Shown piece after piece: positions 23,870-36,899 of a DNA stretch of 64,000 nucleotides (position 1 is its first letter; every line of letters starts with the position of its first letter). Source of the DNA: Plectrocnemia conspersa (lineage: Eukaryota; Arthropoda; Insecta; Trichoptera; Polycentropodidae). The stretch lies in the NCBI GenBank assembly GCA_009617715.1, contig VTFK01000340.1, positions 124,001-188,000 on the forward strand, read 5' to 3'. Below the pieces are notes generated by a model. It was not told where the DNA came from and ran no database searches. It saw only the letters and a list, made by a program, of their open reading frames with translations. The position numbers were made by a program, and so were the translations under genes.

Positions 23870-24920
23870 TGTATTGATAATAAGCTATAATAATAGTTTA
23901 TAACACAATAGGATAAATTTTTCATGGGGAATATCTTGTAAATATTATTTAAGTAATTTAAGAAATAAAATCGATTTTGAGATTTTCAGTCTAGTTTATT
24001 ACTACTTGTATGAATTGATTGTGTTACTCCGTTGTAACGCATTGGGCTATCGCCTGTCATGTTATAGCGAAAGACTTACAATAAATAAAAACTTGACAAA
24101 TGTATACCCAAAAAATTAAACTAAAAGCAAAATTGCACTGTTACTTATATTAATTTTAGTTAAATAAAGTGTATGTGAATTAAATATATTTTTTCATGAA
24201 AACGACAGATTTAAAAGAACCAAATAAATTTATAAGATCATTATATATTATAACGGTTTTTGGTCCTTCCTGTAGAGTTAACCATTTTACATTTATGGTG
24301 TAACAAATATTAGTATATTAATTATTTGGTGTAACAAATATAGTATTTATATAATAAAAAATTAGATAAGCATTTAAAACCGCATTTTTAAATTGTCGAT
24401 AAGATTTTTTCGCGAAAAAATATGTAACGTCATTAGATCCACGAAATAAACAAGACGTTTCTAAGATTATTTATCGAAATTAATTTTATTTAAAAAATTC
24501 GCATTGTGAGTAAATAAACCTATATACATATCTAGATCTAGAAATTATTATAAAAATACTTAATTTATACAAAATAAAAAATACTAAAATAATATTTAAA
24601 ACCAAAAATTTATATATATATATTTAGTATGTATTTCAATACAAATATAAAATATACATAAAATTACACGTTAATTAAAGAAACTATGTAAGTACATCTA
24701 TACATATGTATACATTATATATAAAAAATATGTTAAAAGTAAAAGTATTCATATGCACATGTATAATATAGTGTCTCTACATTTAATAAAAAAATTAAGT
24801 CACATTTAACTTTTGTACATTTGATTTAAAATGTTTGTAAAGTTTGTATTGTTTGTATGTATTCTCTCCGTAACGATAGATTTTTTTAAATTAACGTGTG
24901 TTTTTATGTTGTGTTAGTAA
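23870..24920. other. Very AT-rich stretch
   Basis: No gene seen. Contains a repeated TGGTGTAACAAATAT word (about 24297 and 24329) and an AT dinucleotide run near 24613-24625. Confidence 0.45.
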
Positions 24921-24929
24921 ATTTTTGGC

Positions 24930-26000
24930 ACGTTACTTAGCTTTTTGAGATGTGAGGGCTTGCATATCGCGCCTTTTCTTACTCGCATCTCATTTGCCGA
25001 CGATTTGATCACCGATATTGGGTCACCATTTAGGGCGTAATCTTAATCTTCTCTCAGCTGCCCCAGAATTTTCAGTTGAGTCGTATTTGATTCGATCTTA
25101 TGTTTTGATATTGTTTCGTTTGTTTGTTACCAAGGGAACAACAAGTGCATTAATTTTCGAACTGGTTTGTTTAATTTAAATCGGTAACCAAGCATCTGAA
25201 TTGCTTTTGTTTCGTCTTTTTTATTCAGTGCTATTTTCAGTTCTCTATAATTTTTTACAATTGTGTTTTTAATTTTACCTAAAGTTTGAGTTGCATCAAA
25301 ATTGATATTGTGATTTTCGTTTCTTGGACATCCTCTCACTAAAAATGCATGTGTGTGTGTTATAACTCGTTAACCCATATAAACAAAATTAGCCGAAATA
25401 TACATTTTTTATTATTGTATCAAGTTTTAGTGCTTATGGTTCAGCACCCAATTGTCCAGCATCCGATAGGTGAGTACCAATCAATTGGATCGCACATTCC
25501 GTTGGGGCAGATAGAAAATCGCGGAAAATTGAAATCGTTCAGAGGGCGTTTTCCGGTCCGCATCCGAAGGTTTTCCTCAAAGTGTTTGCCTATTTGTACA
25601 ATTGCCCGATTGCCAGTTTAGATTTTAGCCATTTCGTTCCAACCACAGCAATGCCCAAAAAAATACGTATTTTGAATAAATGTTTCTATAATTTAATTGA
25701 AATATTTAAGTAACGACCAGCTAACGCCCTTGGTGTCGAAGGGTAATTTCGATTTTAAGTAGATTGAGTAGTAGCGATCAAGAGTGTCGATATCACAATA
25801 AGACCCTAACCGTTGTCGGGTCGATTTGGAAGACTAATCGTGTGTTTTTGCACCCCCGACTGCAGAACTATCGCTTATCCACACAATGGTCTTTTGTGGT
25901 CCGCTCAATGGTCCTGATTGTAGGCGAAACGGTTCACGTACGATTTCTATTTCTAAGCCGACAACTTACACTGTTACGCTTCAACAGAATAATGTTCTAA
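24930..26000. promoter_or_regulatory. Cluster of three GC-elevated blocks
   Basis: Richer patches at about 24930-25110, 25430-25620 and 25730-26000 lie close together. The 90- and 78-codon + frames across the last two have no domain signal. A 70-codon minus-strand frame (25127-25339) between them is Lys/Asn rich and mildly coding-like. The cluster is best read as regulatory DNA, without functional proof. Confidence 0.25.
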
Positions 26001-26009
26001 ATACATATT

Positions 26010-27950
26010 TTAGAATCGGCAATAAAATAAAACTATCTAAAGAGCATTTTAGATGATATTTGATACATCTTTAATGAGTATTTAAATGTATACAATAATT
26101 AAATAAAACATTTTTATATTATATATAGCAAACATAAAAATGAAGAGAATGACTATTCCTTTAATTATGAACGCTTAAAGTAGGACCATAGACTGTGTTT
26201 TAACCATTTTCACTATAAAGCGAAGCCGTCTAATTTATACGCAAAGCTTCTTATTTTTTTTACGCTTAACCCAAATCGTGTAGTATAATATAATACATAA
26301 CAATACTTCAGACAGACAATCAAAGTCTGTAAATGCACATAATGTTTATTATTTGTGTTTATTTATTTCAATACAAAACTAGAAATATATTTTTTTACTT
26401 AACCTAAAATTAGTAGCGAAATTATGGTGTTTGTGAAATCATTGTTCACATTTTATGCGAATGTGTTTATTCCCATAATTTCATTGCTTGCAAGCGATTT
26501 ACTTTTTCGCTTTAAATGGCTTCAATTCTAAATTTGTCTTTTATTCTCCATGCCAATAAGTGAGTAACAATGACAATATTCTAATGGAAGAGGAATTGAT
26601 TGAGAGATAAATGCTTCACTTATAGTCAATTTTCTGTTGCATTGTCAGGAGCAGAGAATCTTAAACATCTACATTTACTAGCAGATGAAAATAATTCAAT
26701 AAAATTTTGAAAGATAAGAAACAAACGGATAAAGAAGGGTACATAAGCCAGTTTAAAAAAACACCATGTATGTATATACAATAATATATATTTTTATATT
26801 TAGTATACAATGTTTCTGAATCAAGATTGCCACGCGTATAAGGATATAGATTTTAGGATTCAATTTATCAACGTCTTTTATTATACAGCCCTTTTTTATA
26901 TAGTAAAAAATATTTACTACAGATTAATATACTTATAAAATATAAGAAACAGTGTATTGAATATGTTATACAAATTGTATAAGTCTTCTCGGCTGTTTAT
27001 ATTAAACCGGTATTTCTTTACATCCCTTTTACCATAAATTGTTTTCTATAGAAATGATCGTGTATGTATTTATTTTAATTAAATATGATTTATAACTTAA
27101 AAAGCAAAGTTATCTTCTCTACTTCATAAAACTTTTTTTGTACACCTTACAATAAATAAATAATTTAATTTTACAACAATGCTTGCAATATTTCATGATT
27201 TATCATTTTTATGCAAATGTATTTAAAAAAATTGCAATATGAAGAAGTGGATTTTTAAAGAGATAAAGAATGAAATGATTGAATATAAACCTGTTTTTCA
27301 CCTTGGTATGATAAATGAATTGCTTGTTATACTTAAGGTAGAAATTTTTATGGGGATTCATTCAATCTCCCCTACGTTTTATGGTTACTTTCAAATTGAT
27401 TTCTTTCGGGTTATAATAAAGTACAGTGCGATTGAAAAGCAACAAAACGCAATAAACGTATTCATAGCATAAATTTATAAATGCGTAGAATTTATTATTA
27501 AAATTTAATAATTATTGCTTTTAAAAAGCACTTTTTTAATGACATAATATTTACAAATTAAATCAAGTGATGTTATTAACATTGTTGTTATTTTATTTAA
27601 AAACAATTAACTGACTTGAAATATGTTTTTGCTATAAGGAGCAAGGTCATGAGAATATAGTGGTTGCATATATATTATATAATTTATTTATTATAATTTT
27701 TTTGAGATATCGTCTTCATGTGTTGTGCGTAGATGTTTTAAGAGGCAATCCATTTTTTATTCACTAATCCGGGTCTGCTCTTTTAAAAAGCATTGTCTAA
27801 TTTTGATAATTGTGGCGTTGCAATATTAATGCCATATTTTGAGATAAGTAATCTTAAACTTTATTAGTGAAATATATGTACGTATATACATATGTATTAT
27901 AATACAGATTTTTATGTAATACAAAAATAAAATAAATACCATACATTTCT
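26010..27950. other. AT-rich, no gene seen
   Basis: Only chance frames, such as 77 codons at 27239-27472 rich in Ile, Lys and Phe. A slightly richer patch lies at 26430-26660. Confidence 0.4.
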
Positions 27951-27959
27951 AAAATTGAT

Positions 27960-28180
27960 TAAAACGATATCCATTCTACATTTTTCAGTAATCTTTTGGT
28001 TTGACGGTTGGTACAGCCCCAGAGCTGGATACCGTAGGTCCATATATTTTCAGGACCTGTTTGTGTAGCATTAATTTAAGTTCTTTTTTTTGTGACGTAT
28101 TCTTACTAGTGTCATTTTCAGATACTTTGCTTGATTGGAGATAGGAATAATTTGTCAATTTTAAATACACTGGTAGCAAT
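27960..28180 (-). mobile_element. Jockey-clade LINE reverse transcriptase relic, minus strand
   Basis: On the minus strand one frame gives ELKLMLHKQVLK and, after a frame change, the next gives IWTYGIQLWGC (about 28013-28045). WTYGIQLWG is a hallmark of the jockey clade downstream of the catalytic palm. The frameshift and missing flanks show it is dead and truncated. Confidence 0.75.
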
Positions 28181-28189
28181 TAAATAGTA

Positions 28190-31100
28190 AAAAGGAATCA
28201 AAATTATAAGCAAAGAGATACATACAATGTTATTTTTTATATCTTAAGGAATTTAGGTTAGTGTTCTTAAATACGTTAAATTTTATTACTTAACGTATAT
28301 CATATGCTTAAAGAAATCTTATATTTGGGTTATAGTATATTACATTTATATTTAAAATAAATTGCGTATATATTATAGTTATTTTCGCTCAATGACATTG
28401 AAACTACACTGTAGTCTGCTAATAGTTGGAAAATTTGAAAGGGTGTTGAGTTGGTGACACACGGCTGGGTTTTGAAAGGAGATGTAAATTTTATATAAAT
28501 ACACTTTTTTTACCTAATTGAAACTCTATATATGAAAAGATTTATTGCCATGTTGACAATAACAGCTGATTTTCAACAAAAGTAAATTTTAACTTGTCCT
28601 GATTGCGCATTTATTATGTTGTATTATTGGCGTGAGAGAGAAGTCAAAATTCTATTTTCTTACTATAAATTTGTGATATTCAAATATAACAATATCCTTC
28701 TACATGTAATTTTTTTAAAACAACATATCATAATAATTAGAGGTTGTGTTAAGATACGTATTTTGTATGCAACGTTGTTAACTGAAACAATTATAGTTAA
28801 AAGAAGCTACAATATGTATAAACAGTGTAATTAAAAAGTTTAATTTATATTTAAGGGAGTGAAAATCCTTTCTTTTCAATAAAATTTAACTGTTACATAT
28901 ATGAAGGATATTAAAGTTAAATGCAAATAACCATAAAAATATACATTTTATTTATATTACTTTTTGTTGTTGTTTGCCATTTTTTATTTGACTAATTTAC
29001 TTTCACTTTTATATGCTATAAATTGTTAACTTTATTAGTCTATTTTGAGATTCATACTCAAGTTTAATTAAAATATTAATTAAAAATACATTTCCTTGTA
29101 ATATTTTCTTAATGTTTAATTGATCTTCATATCTGATATTACAGATTCTCTAGGTTGATATTAATGTTAACAATCTTCTTTTGTGCAACAAAGACTAGGG
29201 TACTTCTCACATTAATTTTATATTATGTATATCAGACTCAATCGAATAAAACTATTGCTGCAAATCTGATAAAACTTTTCTTATGGCTTCGTAAAATTTA
29301 AACAACGTAAAAAGTAGTCTAAAATTTAGAAAATATGGTTTTGTGGTATTTATTGTGAAAACAGCATATGTCATACAGTACGTTTAAACAACACGAAAAT
29401 TCCATAGGATAAACATTAACAGAACCAAGCAAAAAGTTTGAAAATAAAAAGGTTGAGACGGAATCCAAGTTACTATCTAATAAGTGTAATCTTTCAGTTA
29501 GTAATATATGATTAACAACTCTTATATAAATTTGTAGTAAACTTGTAATGGGTTATGGGATACAATTAGTTTTTATTCTCTAAAAGTATTTTTTAAAAAT
29601 ATTATGGAAAAAATTCCAAATCAAGAATTTATAATTTGTTAATTTGGCTCTTTTTATTAATTTTTTTAACGTTTTACAACCGCTTCATGTTTTCATACCG
29701 CTGCATAAAAAGGAGTGGGTCTATGCTAGATGTATAAAAATATGGGTGTTTTCTTGGAAGCTTTTAATAGAGGTTGGAAATATTTAAATGGCTAAAAATT
29801 GCTTACAACTTTGGTTATTTAAGAAATATATTAATAATTCTAAATTCTTTTGTATCTTGACGCTCTGTAATCAGATCTTGTCCTTTCGCATCTATACACC
29901 AAAATATCATTCTACTACAATAATCACATACTATATACTACATATAATTTTTTTTGGGAAAAAAATAACGTACAAATAGAAGCTAACATAAAATCTCTAG
30001 TTATGTGGAGTATCGTTGATAGACGACTTATTCACATGATAAGAGAATAATTTACTAATCGTTTAGAAAAGCGGATATATTGCAAATAAGTACACATTTC
30101 TTGATATATTATTTTATATGAATGAATACTATGTACTTATGATGCAATTTAAAAGGAACACATAGTAACTTTTTAGGATATTTGATAATTACTTGTGGAA
30201 AATGAACGATAAAGAAAAGTTTCATAGATTTCTTTAACGAACGAAAATCAGGTGTCGGTATTACAAAATTTGTAAACGCCAGATGAAAATCAGTAACATT
30301 AGAGGTCAAGGATTTGACAATGAAGTAACTGTGGCTAGTACAATAAATTTTAATAGTATATTATGAAAGAGATTAGACATTGCACTTAACTGATATCAGC
30401 GTTACTTCTTGTACATCATAAAAAGTTTCTATAAGTGGCGTAGGTTTGCGGAAATTCATATTCTTTTCTTGGTCCACAACGCGTGTGTCAATTAGATTTC
30501 ATGATGATTTCACATAAGTTGTGTATTACGTAGATAAATTTAAAAAAAATTATAGCATGTCAAAAATAATAGTATGAAATAATAAGCCTTCGATTATGAA
30601 TTTCTCGATGGTTTCAAATCTATTGATGTTGAGCGATGATTCGATTTACTCAAAGTTTTCCCGTGCTACACCGTTAAAATATATCAGTCACATTTATTTA
30701 TATCCTAACATTGAAGCTTTATTCTGTATCTTCCTAACTGTATCAGCGACTAAAAAGCAACAAGGAGTAGTATTAGTAAATTAATAAAAATACTGTTGGC
30801 TATTAACAATGGCTCAATATTATTGACATAATGACATTATTGATGTTGTAAAAATACAAGTAAAGTATCAATATAGTAACTAAAATAAGAACTTGCATAT
30901 ATAGCGTAGCCTAATACCAATATTAAACTGATATGCGTTTCTGTATTTAAATTTCGTATTTTTTATGTTGTAAATTTGCCTGAGAAAAAAATTGGGGTAT
31001 GGTGCTATTTAAAGTATAAATATCAAAATATTTTTTTATATTGTGGATTTCATAAATAGAGGTAAAGGGGTTGGAGACGTTCTTAATTAAATTTGCTATT

Positions 31101-31220
31101 TTTATATTAGAGTTATTGTTTTGAAATTAAATAAAAAATATTTTAATTTATTTTATAATCTAATTATACTTGACTTCCTCATTTCAAAAAAAAATATTTT
31201 TTTTAGCTAATTATAACCCA
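28190..31220. other. AT-rich, with one copy of a diverged repeat
   Basis: No gene seen. The stretch about 29570-29760 (ACCGCTGCATAAAAAGG then CTATGCTAGATGT) is a diverged relative of the repeats at 36.9 and 59.4 kb. The frames here have the residue mix of AT-rich noise. Confidence 0.4.
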
Positions 31221-31229
31221 TACACCCCT

Positions 31230-31560
31230 AAATTGCGCACGTGTATTTGCACACCGAGTTTTGTTTATAAAGTGTCACACACACGCCGGCGCAGTGAGTG
31301 GCCCTCTTAACCGGCGAGCCTCTGAGCTTTTCGCGGCTCATTCGTCGGCTGAGCGCCGAACGGGAGGGTCGCGTTGCTATTATCGCTCCATTCCAAACAT
31401 CGGATAACATCGCCGATTACGATTCTTTGAAAAACACCGGAAAATCCGGACTTTCCGGATTCGCTAGAAACAATTATAGATCTGTACTAAAAACTATTAA
31501 TAACAGTCATACGCGCACGCGAGTGATTTTTTGACATTGCGACTTTGTGCAAAAGTGAAA
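31230..31560 (+). promoter_or_regulatory. GC-rich island, possible promoter
   Basis: CpG-dense from CGCCGGCGCAGTGAGTGGCC to GGGAGGGTCGCG, then falling to AT-rich DNA with AAGTGAAATAATTATGACGG at 31553-31572, which resembles an insect 5' leader running into a start codon. That frame closes after five codons and no good donor follows. The 78-codon + frame from a GTG (31298-31534) is not recognised. Promoter, enhancer and first-exon readings all remain open. Confidence 0.3.
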
Positions 31561-31569
31561 TAATTATGA

Positions 31570-32770
31570 CGGACAACTTAAGTTGATCAGTTGATATTTA
31601 TTTAAAAAAGAATGTCATCCTAATTTAACACATTAAAATAATTACATATTTATAAGTTAATATAAAGTTGTGAATTTACGTCCAACGTCGTCAAGAGTAG
31701 GATCTACGGAAGCATCGCAAAAAGCACACACCATTTATTTTATGAAGGTATTTATACGATTTTATTTATGTAATAATAGCTTATATTCGATTAATCTATT
31801 TGTAACAAGAAGGCTTGCAAACACCGAGTATAATAACGTTTTGACGTTTAACCACGTGGCCGTTTACGCATGTAAACAACAAAGCTCTTTACGCGTTATT
31901 CTTGTTCAAGATCAAAGAGTTTCATAAAATTATATATTTTTATATTGTTCGAGTAATTGCCAATTAAAAGTTATTGTTAAAATATTTATTCATCATTAAT
32001 ACTTGGGTAATGTTTATTTAAAACAGCGTTATTAATGAATCACTCATTCCAGTTACTATGATGTAATTAATAGCATTAATTAAATATTTATTGTATTATA
32101 AGTTTTAATTAGTTAAGTAAATAATGAGTTATTAAATTATAAATAAGTTTTTGTAAAATTTGGCTTGATTCTATGTGTTATTTATTTAGTATAATATTTT
32201 TATATTTAATTTTGCGTTACCTTGTGGTTAAACAATTCACTCATTAATGAATAAGGATTCGTTGAAATATTTGTATTACATGTTTCGTGGTTTACCAACA
32301 CAATTCTAATTAGAACAATAATTCGTAGAAAAAATGTTTGAAATTAAAATTAAACATATTAAAAATGTCTAATTGTTAAAAAATACATTTATGTAAATTT
32401 AAAGTCATATAAAATTATGATTATTTTACGAGATTGAGGCAAAATGAAATATATTTGAAAACTATAAAATAGATGTCTGGAATTACATATCCAAAGAACT
32501 GTGTTACTAAGATTTATCTATTGATCTTATAAAAATATTTATATTTTTTACAGGCTTTATTTCATTTACATACATTTATTTTAACGTAAGATTTTTTTGC
32601 ATAATCACCTTATGTTTAGTTAAAAAAAGAGTAGTAAATTTTCACGTTAGATCATCGATATATTAATAAAAGTTGATATTAAAATTCTTTGAAAGAGATA
32701 TACTTAACTTATGTAGTATATATTTTATTTCTAACTTCTTTGCTGAATATTTTATTTAAATTATTAAAAA
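31570..32770. other. AT-rich, no gene seen
   Basis: No coding signal apart from an unremarkable 85-codon frame at 31670-31927. Confidence 0.4.
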
Positions 32771-32779
32771 CATGTGTAA

Positions 32780-33190
32780 CTATCCGTTAATGAAATGACG
32801 TCATTAACGTCATTAACAACGGTAAGTTGGTGGAAATCCCTCGTTGAGGTTTTCGGTTTATATGTATGTGTGTGTGTCTAGGTTAACCATAGCCCTCGCG
32901 GGGCGAACGTTAATTGGCCGCTGCAATTACTCACCGCGTTTTGCCTGTGGAGAGAGAGAGAAAGGGAGAATCGTCAACATAATGACTAATTAATAGATGA
33001 ACCGTCGGTGAAAGAGAGAGAGACCGCAGCAGAGAGAAAGGCCGACAGGAGTGGGCTCATTAGCCGAGCGACATCAAATCCTTTTTCTGCTAAATGATTT
33101 TGTCGAGAGGACTTGTTAGCGGTGCTCCGTTGCGAGTTTGCACTCGACTAATTGACGACGCCAAAGAGGAAAATGTTTGAATTAACCGTG
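32780..33190. promoter_or_regulatory. GAGA- and CRE-bearing block, candidate regulatory element
   Basis: A CRE-like TGACGTCA (32796-32803) lies in a tandem 9-mer, ACGTCATTA twice (32798-32815). Downstream are a GAGAGAGAG run at about 32951, another at about 33014, and ATTA-type words such as GACTAATTAATAG. GAGAG is the GAGA-factor word of insects. GC is well above the flanks and no frame is open. Enhancer, paused promoter or Polycomb-response-type function is inference. Confidence 0.35.
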
Positions 33191-33839
33191 TACAAATTCA
33201 AAACGGTTAGTTTAATAATTTTATGAGCCTAATGAGATATTCTTAGGTGAAAAATGTTAGCTATCATAATATAGGACGGTCCGTAAATGTAGGCGTCAAT
33301 GAAAATAATTAAAATCTTTGCTAATATCATACAGAAAATATATTAAATTAGATATATGTTTATGAGTAAAAAAAAAATTAAAAAGGAAAGCATTGAGCGA
33401 TTTTTTCAAGTTCCAATACCTGTGAATTTTAAAGTAAAATAAAAATTTAAATATTTAAAATTAATGTTTTTATTTTACCAATAAATATCTATTTATTAGT
33501 AAAGTTTACAATGCTTTTGTAAATTTTACTTATGAACGAAGAATTATATGTTTTAATTATATACTAACTAACTTACCGTATAAGATAGAATACTTGGGAA
33601 ATATACCAATAAATGAACAATGTTCTCTAATTAACTGCTTCATTTATATAATATTCTTACTAGTTCTTTAAGTACCTATTTTAATTTAAAGCAAATAACC
33701 ATATAAAATTGTGCTTGATTGTTTTCAAATGTTGATCAAATATATTATATAATGATCTAATATTTCTTCTAATGGAGTAATTTAAATTAAAAACAGTCAC
33801 AAGATTCAACATTTATTGCATTCAAGTTCTTATTTAAAA

Positions 33840-34700
33840 TAGATAATATCGTTTTAGTATTTTAGTTTTTATTATATCAAAAATTGCACAGTAGTGTTTT
33901 AGTTTTTAACTAAATTTATTCCTATACTAAAAATCAAGAGCTTCATCTTAAAATAAAAAAATAAAACTACCACCTTTTGCTTTAAATCGAACTAAAGATT
34001 TTATGAATCAGCGACAGTAGTTTTTTAGCTTTTATTATATCAAAAAATGCACAGTGAAATTATTAGTGTTTTATTTTTTGATAAATTTATTTGTCACTAA
34101 ACTATGAAAGTTGCTTTTAGTTTGTTTAAGTAAAATCGGATTTATTTAATTTTATAATAAATAAATAAAAAAGATAGTGATATTTTACATTGATTTTAAG
34201 GAAAATATAAAAAAAATCTGAAGAATTTGAATAAAATTATAAGTATGAATTTTGGTTTATTATGTCGAGATTAAAATCATCTATTTATAAAAAAAAGTAA
34301 AACTAAAGCTCTATTGTGTTAAATTGAAGGCTAAATATAAAATAATCAAGATTTTATTAATTAACGACAGTAACCGTTTTTTCAACTTTTATTGAATTAA
34401 TAATTTATCATTGAAAACATTATTGTTTTTTGATAAAATTTATTTGTCACAAACTCTGAAAGTTGTTTTTAGTTTCGTTATTATAAAATATTAGGATTTA
34501 CTTAATTTTATTATACAATGCTATATAAAAAAATATCTGAAGAGTTCGACTAAATATAGTCTAATATGTCGAAGTTAAGATCACGAACTTTATTTTTAAG
34601 CAAAATCATAAAACTATTGCTTCATAGTGCTAAAATTAAAATAATAAAGATTTTATTATTTATGGACAGTAAAAATGTTTTTAAGCCAAATCTTTTAGTG
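33840..34700. repeat. Degenerate tandem array, about 300-350 bp units
   Basis: The marker AGATTTTATnAATnAnCGACAGT recurs at 33996, 34349 and 34648, and TTTGATAAATTTATTTGTCAC-like words recur between. Unit spacing is about 354 and 299 bp, and a shorter partial unit precedes from about 33850. The copies are diverged with indels, so the array is old. No coding frame. Confidence 0.6.
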
Positions 34701-34709
34701 AAATAATAT

Positions 34710-36220
34710 TTTTTTATATAAATAGCGTTTTTAAGGAAAACATATTCACTATGTATGATACAATTAAAAAACAAATGAAAAGTGTATAGAATATTATTTT
34801 TAAATTAGTCATAGTCATTCCTAATATTTTTTTTAAAATTTTAAATAAAATCCCTTTTCTGGAATTTAGATTCCTGGTTAGAGAAAATATACTGAAAAAA
34901 TAAACTGCTACAAATACAAGCTCTATAATAATAAATTTAAAATATTATTTTTCGCCAATGATTGTTCTTTATTTAGCATATTTTAATACGCTATTAATTT
35001 TTTTATCATACAAACTTAACGAAGTGTTTGCTTTTAATATTTAGTCACTATCTAATCACAGCAATAATAAACGAGAGAGCTGGCTGGATAAATTACAATT
35101 TTAATGGTTACCAAATACCCACAAAGCGTTTGAGATAAAATTGAAAGCATGTAAGTCAACTTTTAATCTCAACTAAACAAGTTACTGATTGCTATGACAC
35201 TTATTAGTATTTTTTAATTGGGAAAATAGTTCTTTAAAAAAATCGCTTTACGCCGTAATATATTTTTACCGGAAAAATCAGCGAGCAAAATTTCCGAGCG
35301 CAATTAGCGTGGATAAAATTCTTTTATCTAAATTAATTAAGCCTAACAATGAGTAACGTACAAGGTTAATTTAGATAAAAATAATTTATACGAAACGCTT
35401 TCGTTGTGCAATTAGGAATATGTGAAATTAACCCGCGCACGAATCCACCCCTTTAAACGCTAAAAAGATACAAGATTGGTAAAGATATGGAGATTGCTTT
35501 TTTCATTCGTACATATTATTTTTTTGTAACATAAAAGTGACGCGTTATTTTTATATCAATTAGAAAGTATGCATATGTGTGTGTTCCGATAGATAATACT
35601 GGTAATTAGAATTGTTGCTTAAGTGTCAGATTTAATGGTTGTTGATAAATGAAGAGGTCATTGAAGAGTGGCACTACTCAATGAATGAGATAACGTAGCT
35701 TGTAATACATAGTGAAATATGTATTATTACGATAACTGCACAATGATAAGCAACGTTTGTTTTGAAAATTCTGTATTATTTTTATTAAATTAACAATACT
35801 CGTTATATATAATTATATTTATCATATATATATATGTATATATTTTAAAACATACAAAAATCATAATAGGAACAATTAAATCAATTATTTTTTATTACTT
35901 AATTTAGTTGTTTGTCACAGTAAATTTTATTTGTTTATTAATTAGTAATTATATAGAATAAGGCAAAAGGAATTTCTATTAAAAAAATAAAATACAGTAT
36001 AATCCTATCCTAATTTATAAATATTAATGAAAAAATATAACTGCAAGCATGGATAATCTGCAAACCGGATAATCGAGAGCACGAAGTTTTCTCAAATAGA
36101 TCTGATTTTAAAAACGTGCTTATAATATTAAGCCGGTTATTTTACACTGACGATGTTGATATTTTAGTATTTATTTACTGATTGAGATTTGCTGTTTCAT
36201 ATGACTAATATAGATCAAAG
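34710..36220. other. AT-rich with one GC-richer patch
   Basis: No gene seen. The patch at 35230-35470 (TTTACCGGAAAAATCAGCG, AATTAGCGTGG, TAAATTAATTAAGCC) has homeodomain-type words and may be regulatory. An AT repeat lies near 35823-35842. Confidence 0.35.
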
Positions 36221-36229
36221 TGAAATCAT

Positions 36230-36570
36230 TCCCTCTTTTCATATTCATGATGCCGACGTTTAAAACACATATCTGATATGATATGCAATCAAACACATCA
36301 TACTTTTATAAACAGTTTACTCTTAAATTATATACAACCGAATGCTTGCTGCTGTAACTTTTACTTCTGTCAACAGTCGGCTTCGTATTTCCTCATTAGT
36401 CGGAGGAATCAAAAGCAAAACATGCCACTAATTTGTGCCGCCATCTTCCTTATCAATCCAATGTCGCCAGCCGCCGCGGTTTTATAACATCGTTTCCAAT
36501 TAGTCCATTCATTAATTAACAGACCATAATGACGATCAAATGGCGCTTTTAACGAAACAAATAAATAAAG
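36230..36570. promoter_or_regulatory. GC-elevated block with homeodomain-type words
   Basis: CATTCATTAATTAACAG, GACCATAATGACG and AATGGCGCTTTTAACG follow a GCCAGCCGCCGCGG patch. A 69-codon frame crosses it without a domain. The composition and words suggest a regulatory element. Confidence 0.3.
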
Positions 36571-36899
36571 CTGTAGGTACCCTTTTCCGATGATTTTACA
36601 TTATTTCCACATTGTGCTAATTATATCAATACAGATGTAAACATATTTACTTGTGTAAAATTAGTATTTTATGGCTGATAGATTTTATTATATACTACTA
36701 ATTAAATTCGCAGAAAGACTATTATCATTCTAATGTTTAACACTATTAGGTTACTAAATTATTTATTTGTGAATTGACCTCTAAAATATATTAGAAAATG
36801 TAATACTAAAACAATTAAATAAAAATTGATGTCGGAGTATGCATTTGAATTTTAAAATAGATTATTTTAGAAATGTGTCACAATAAGTTTTTCTTTACA

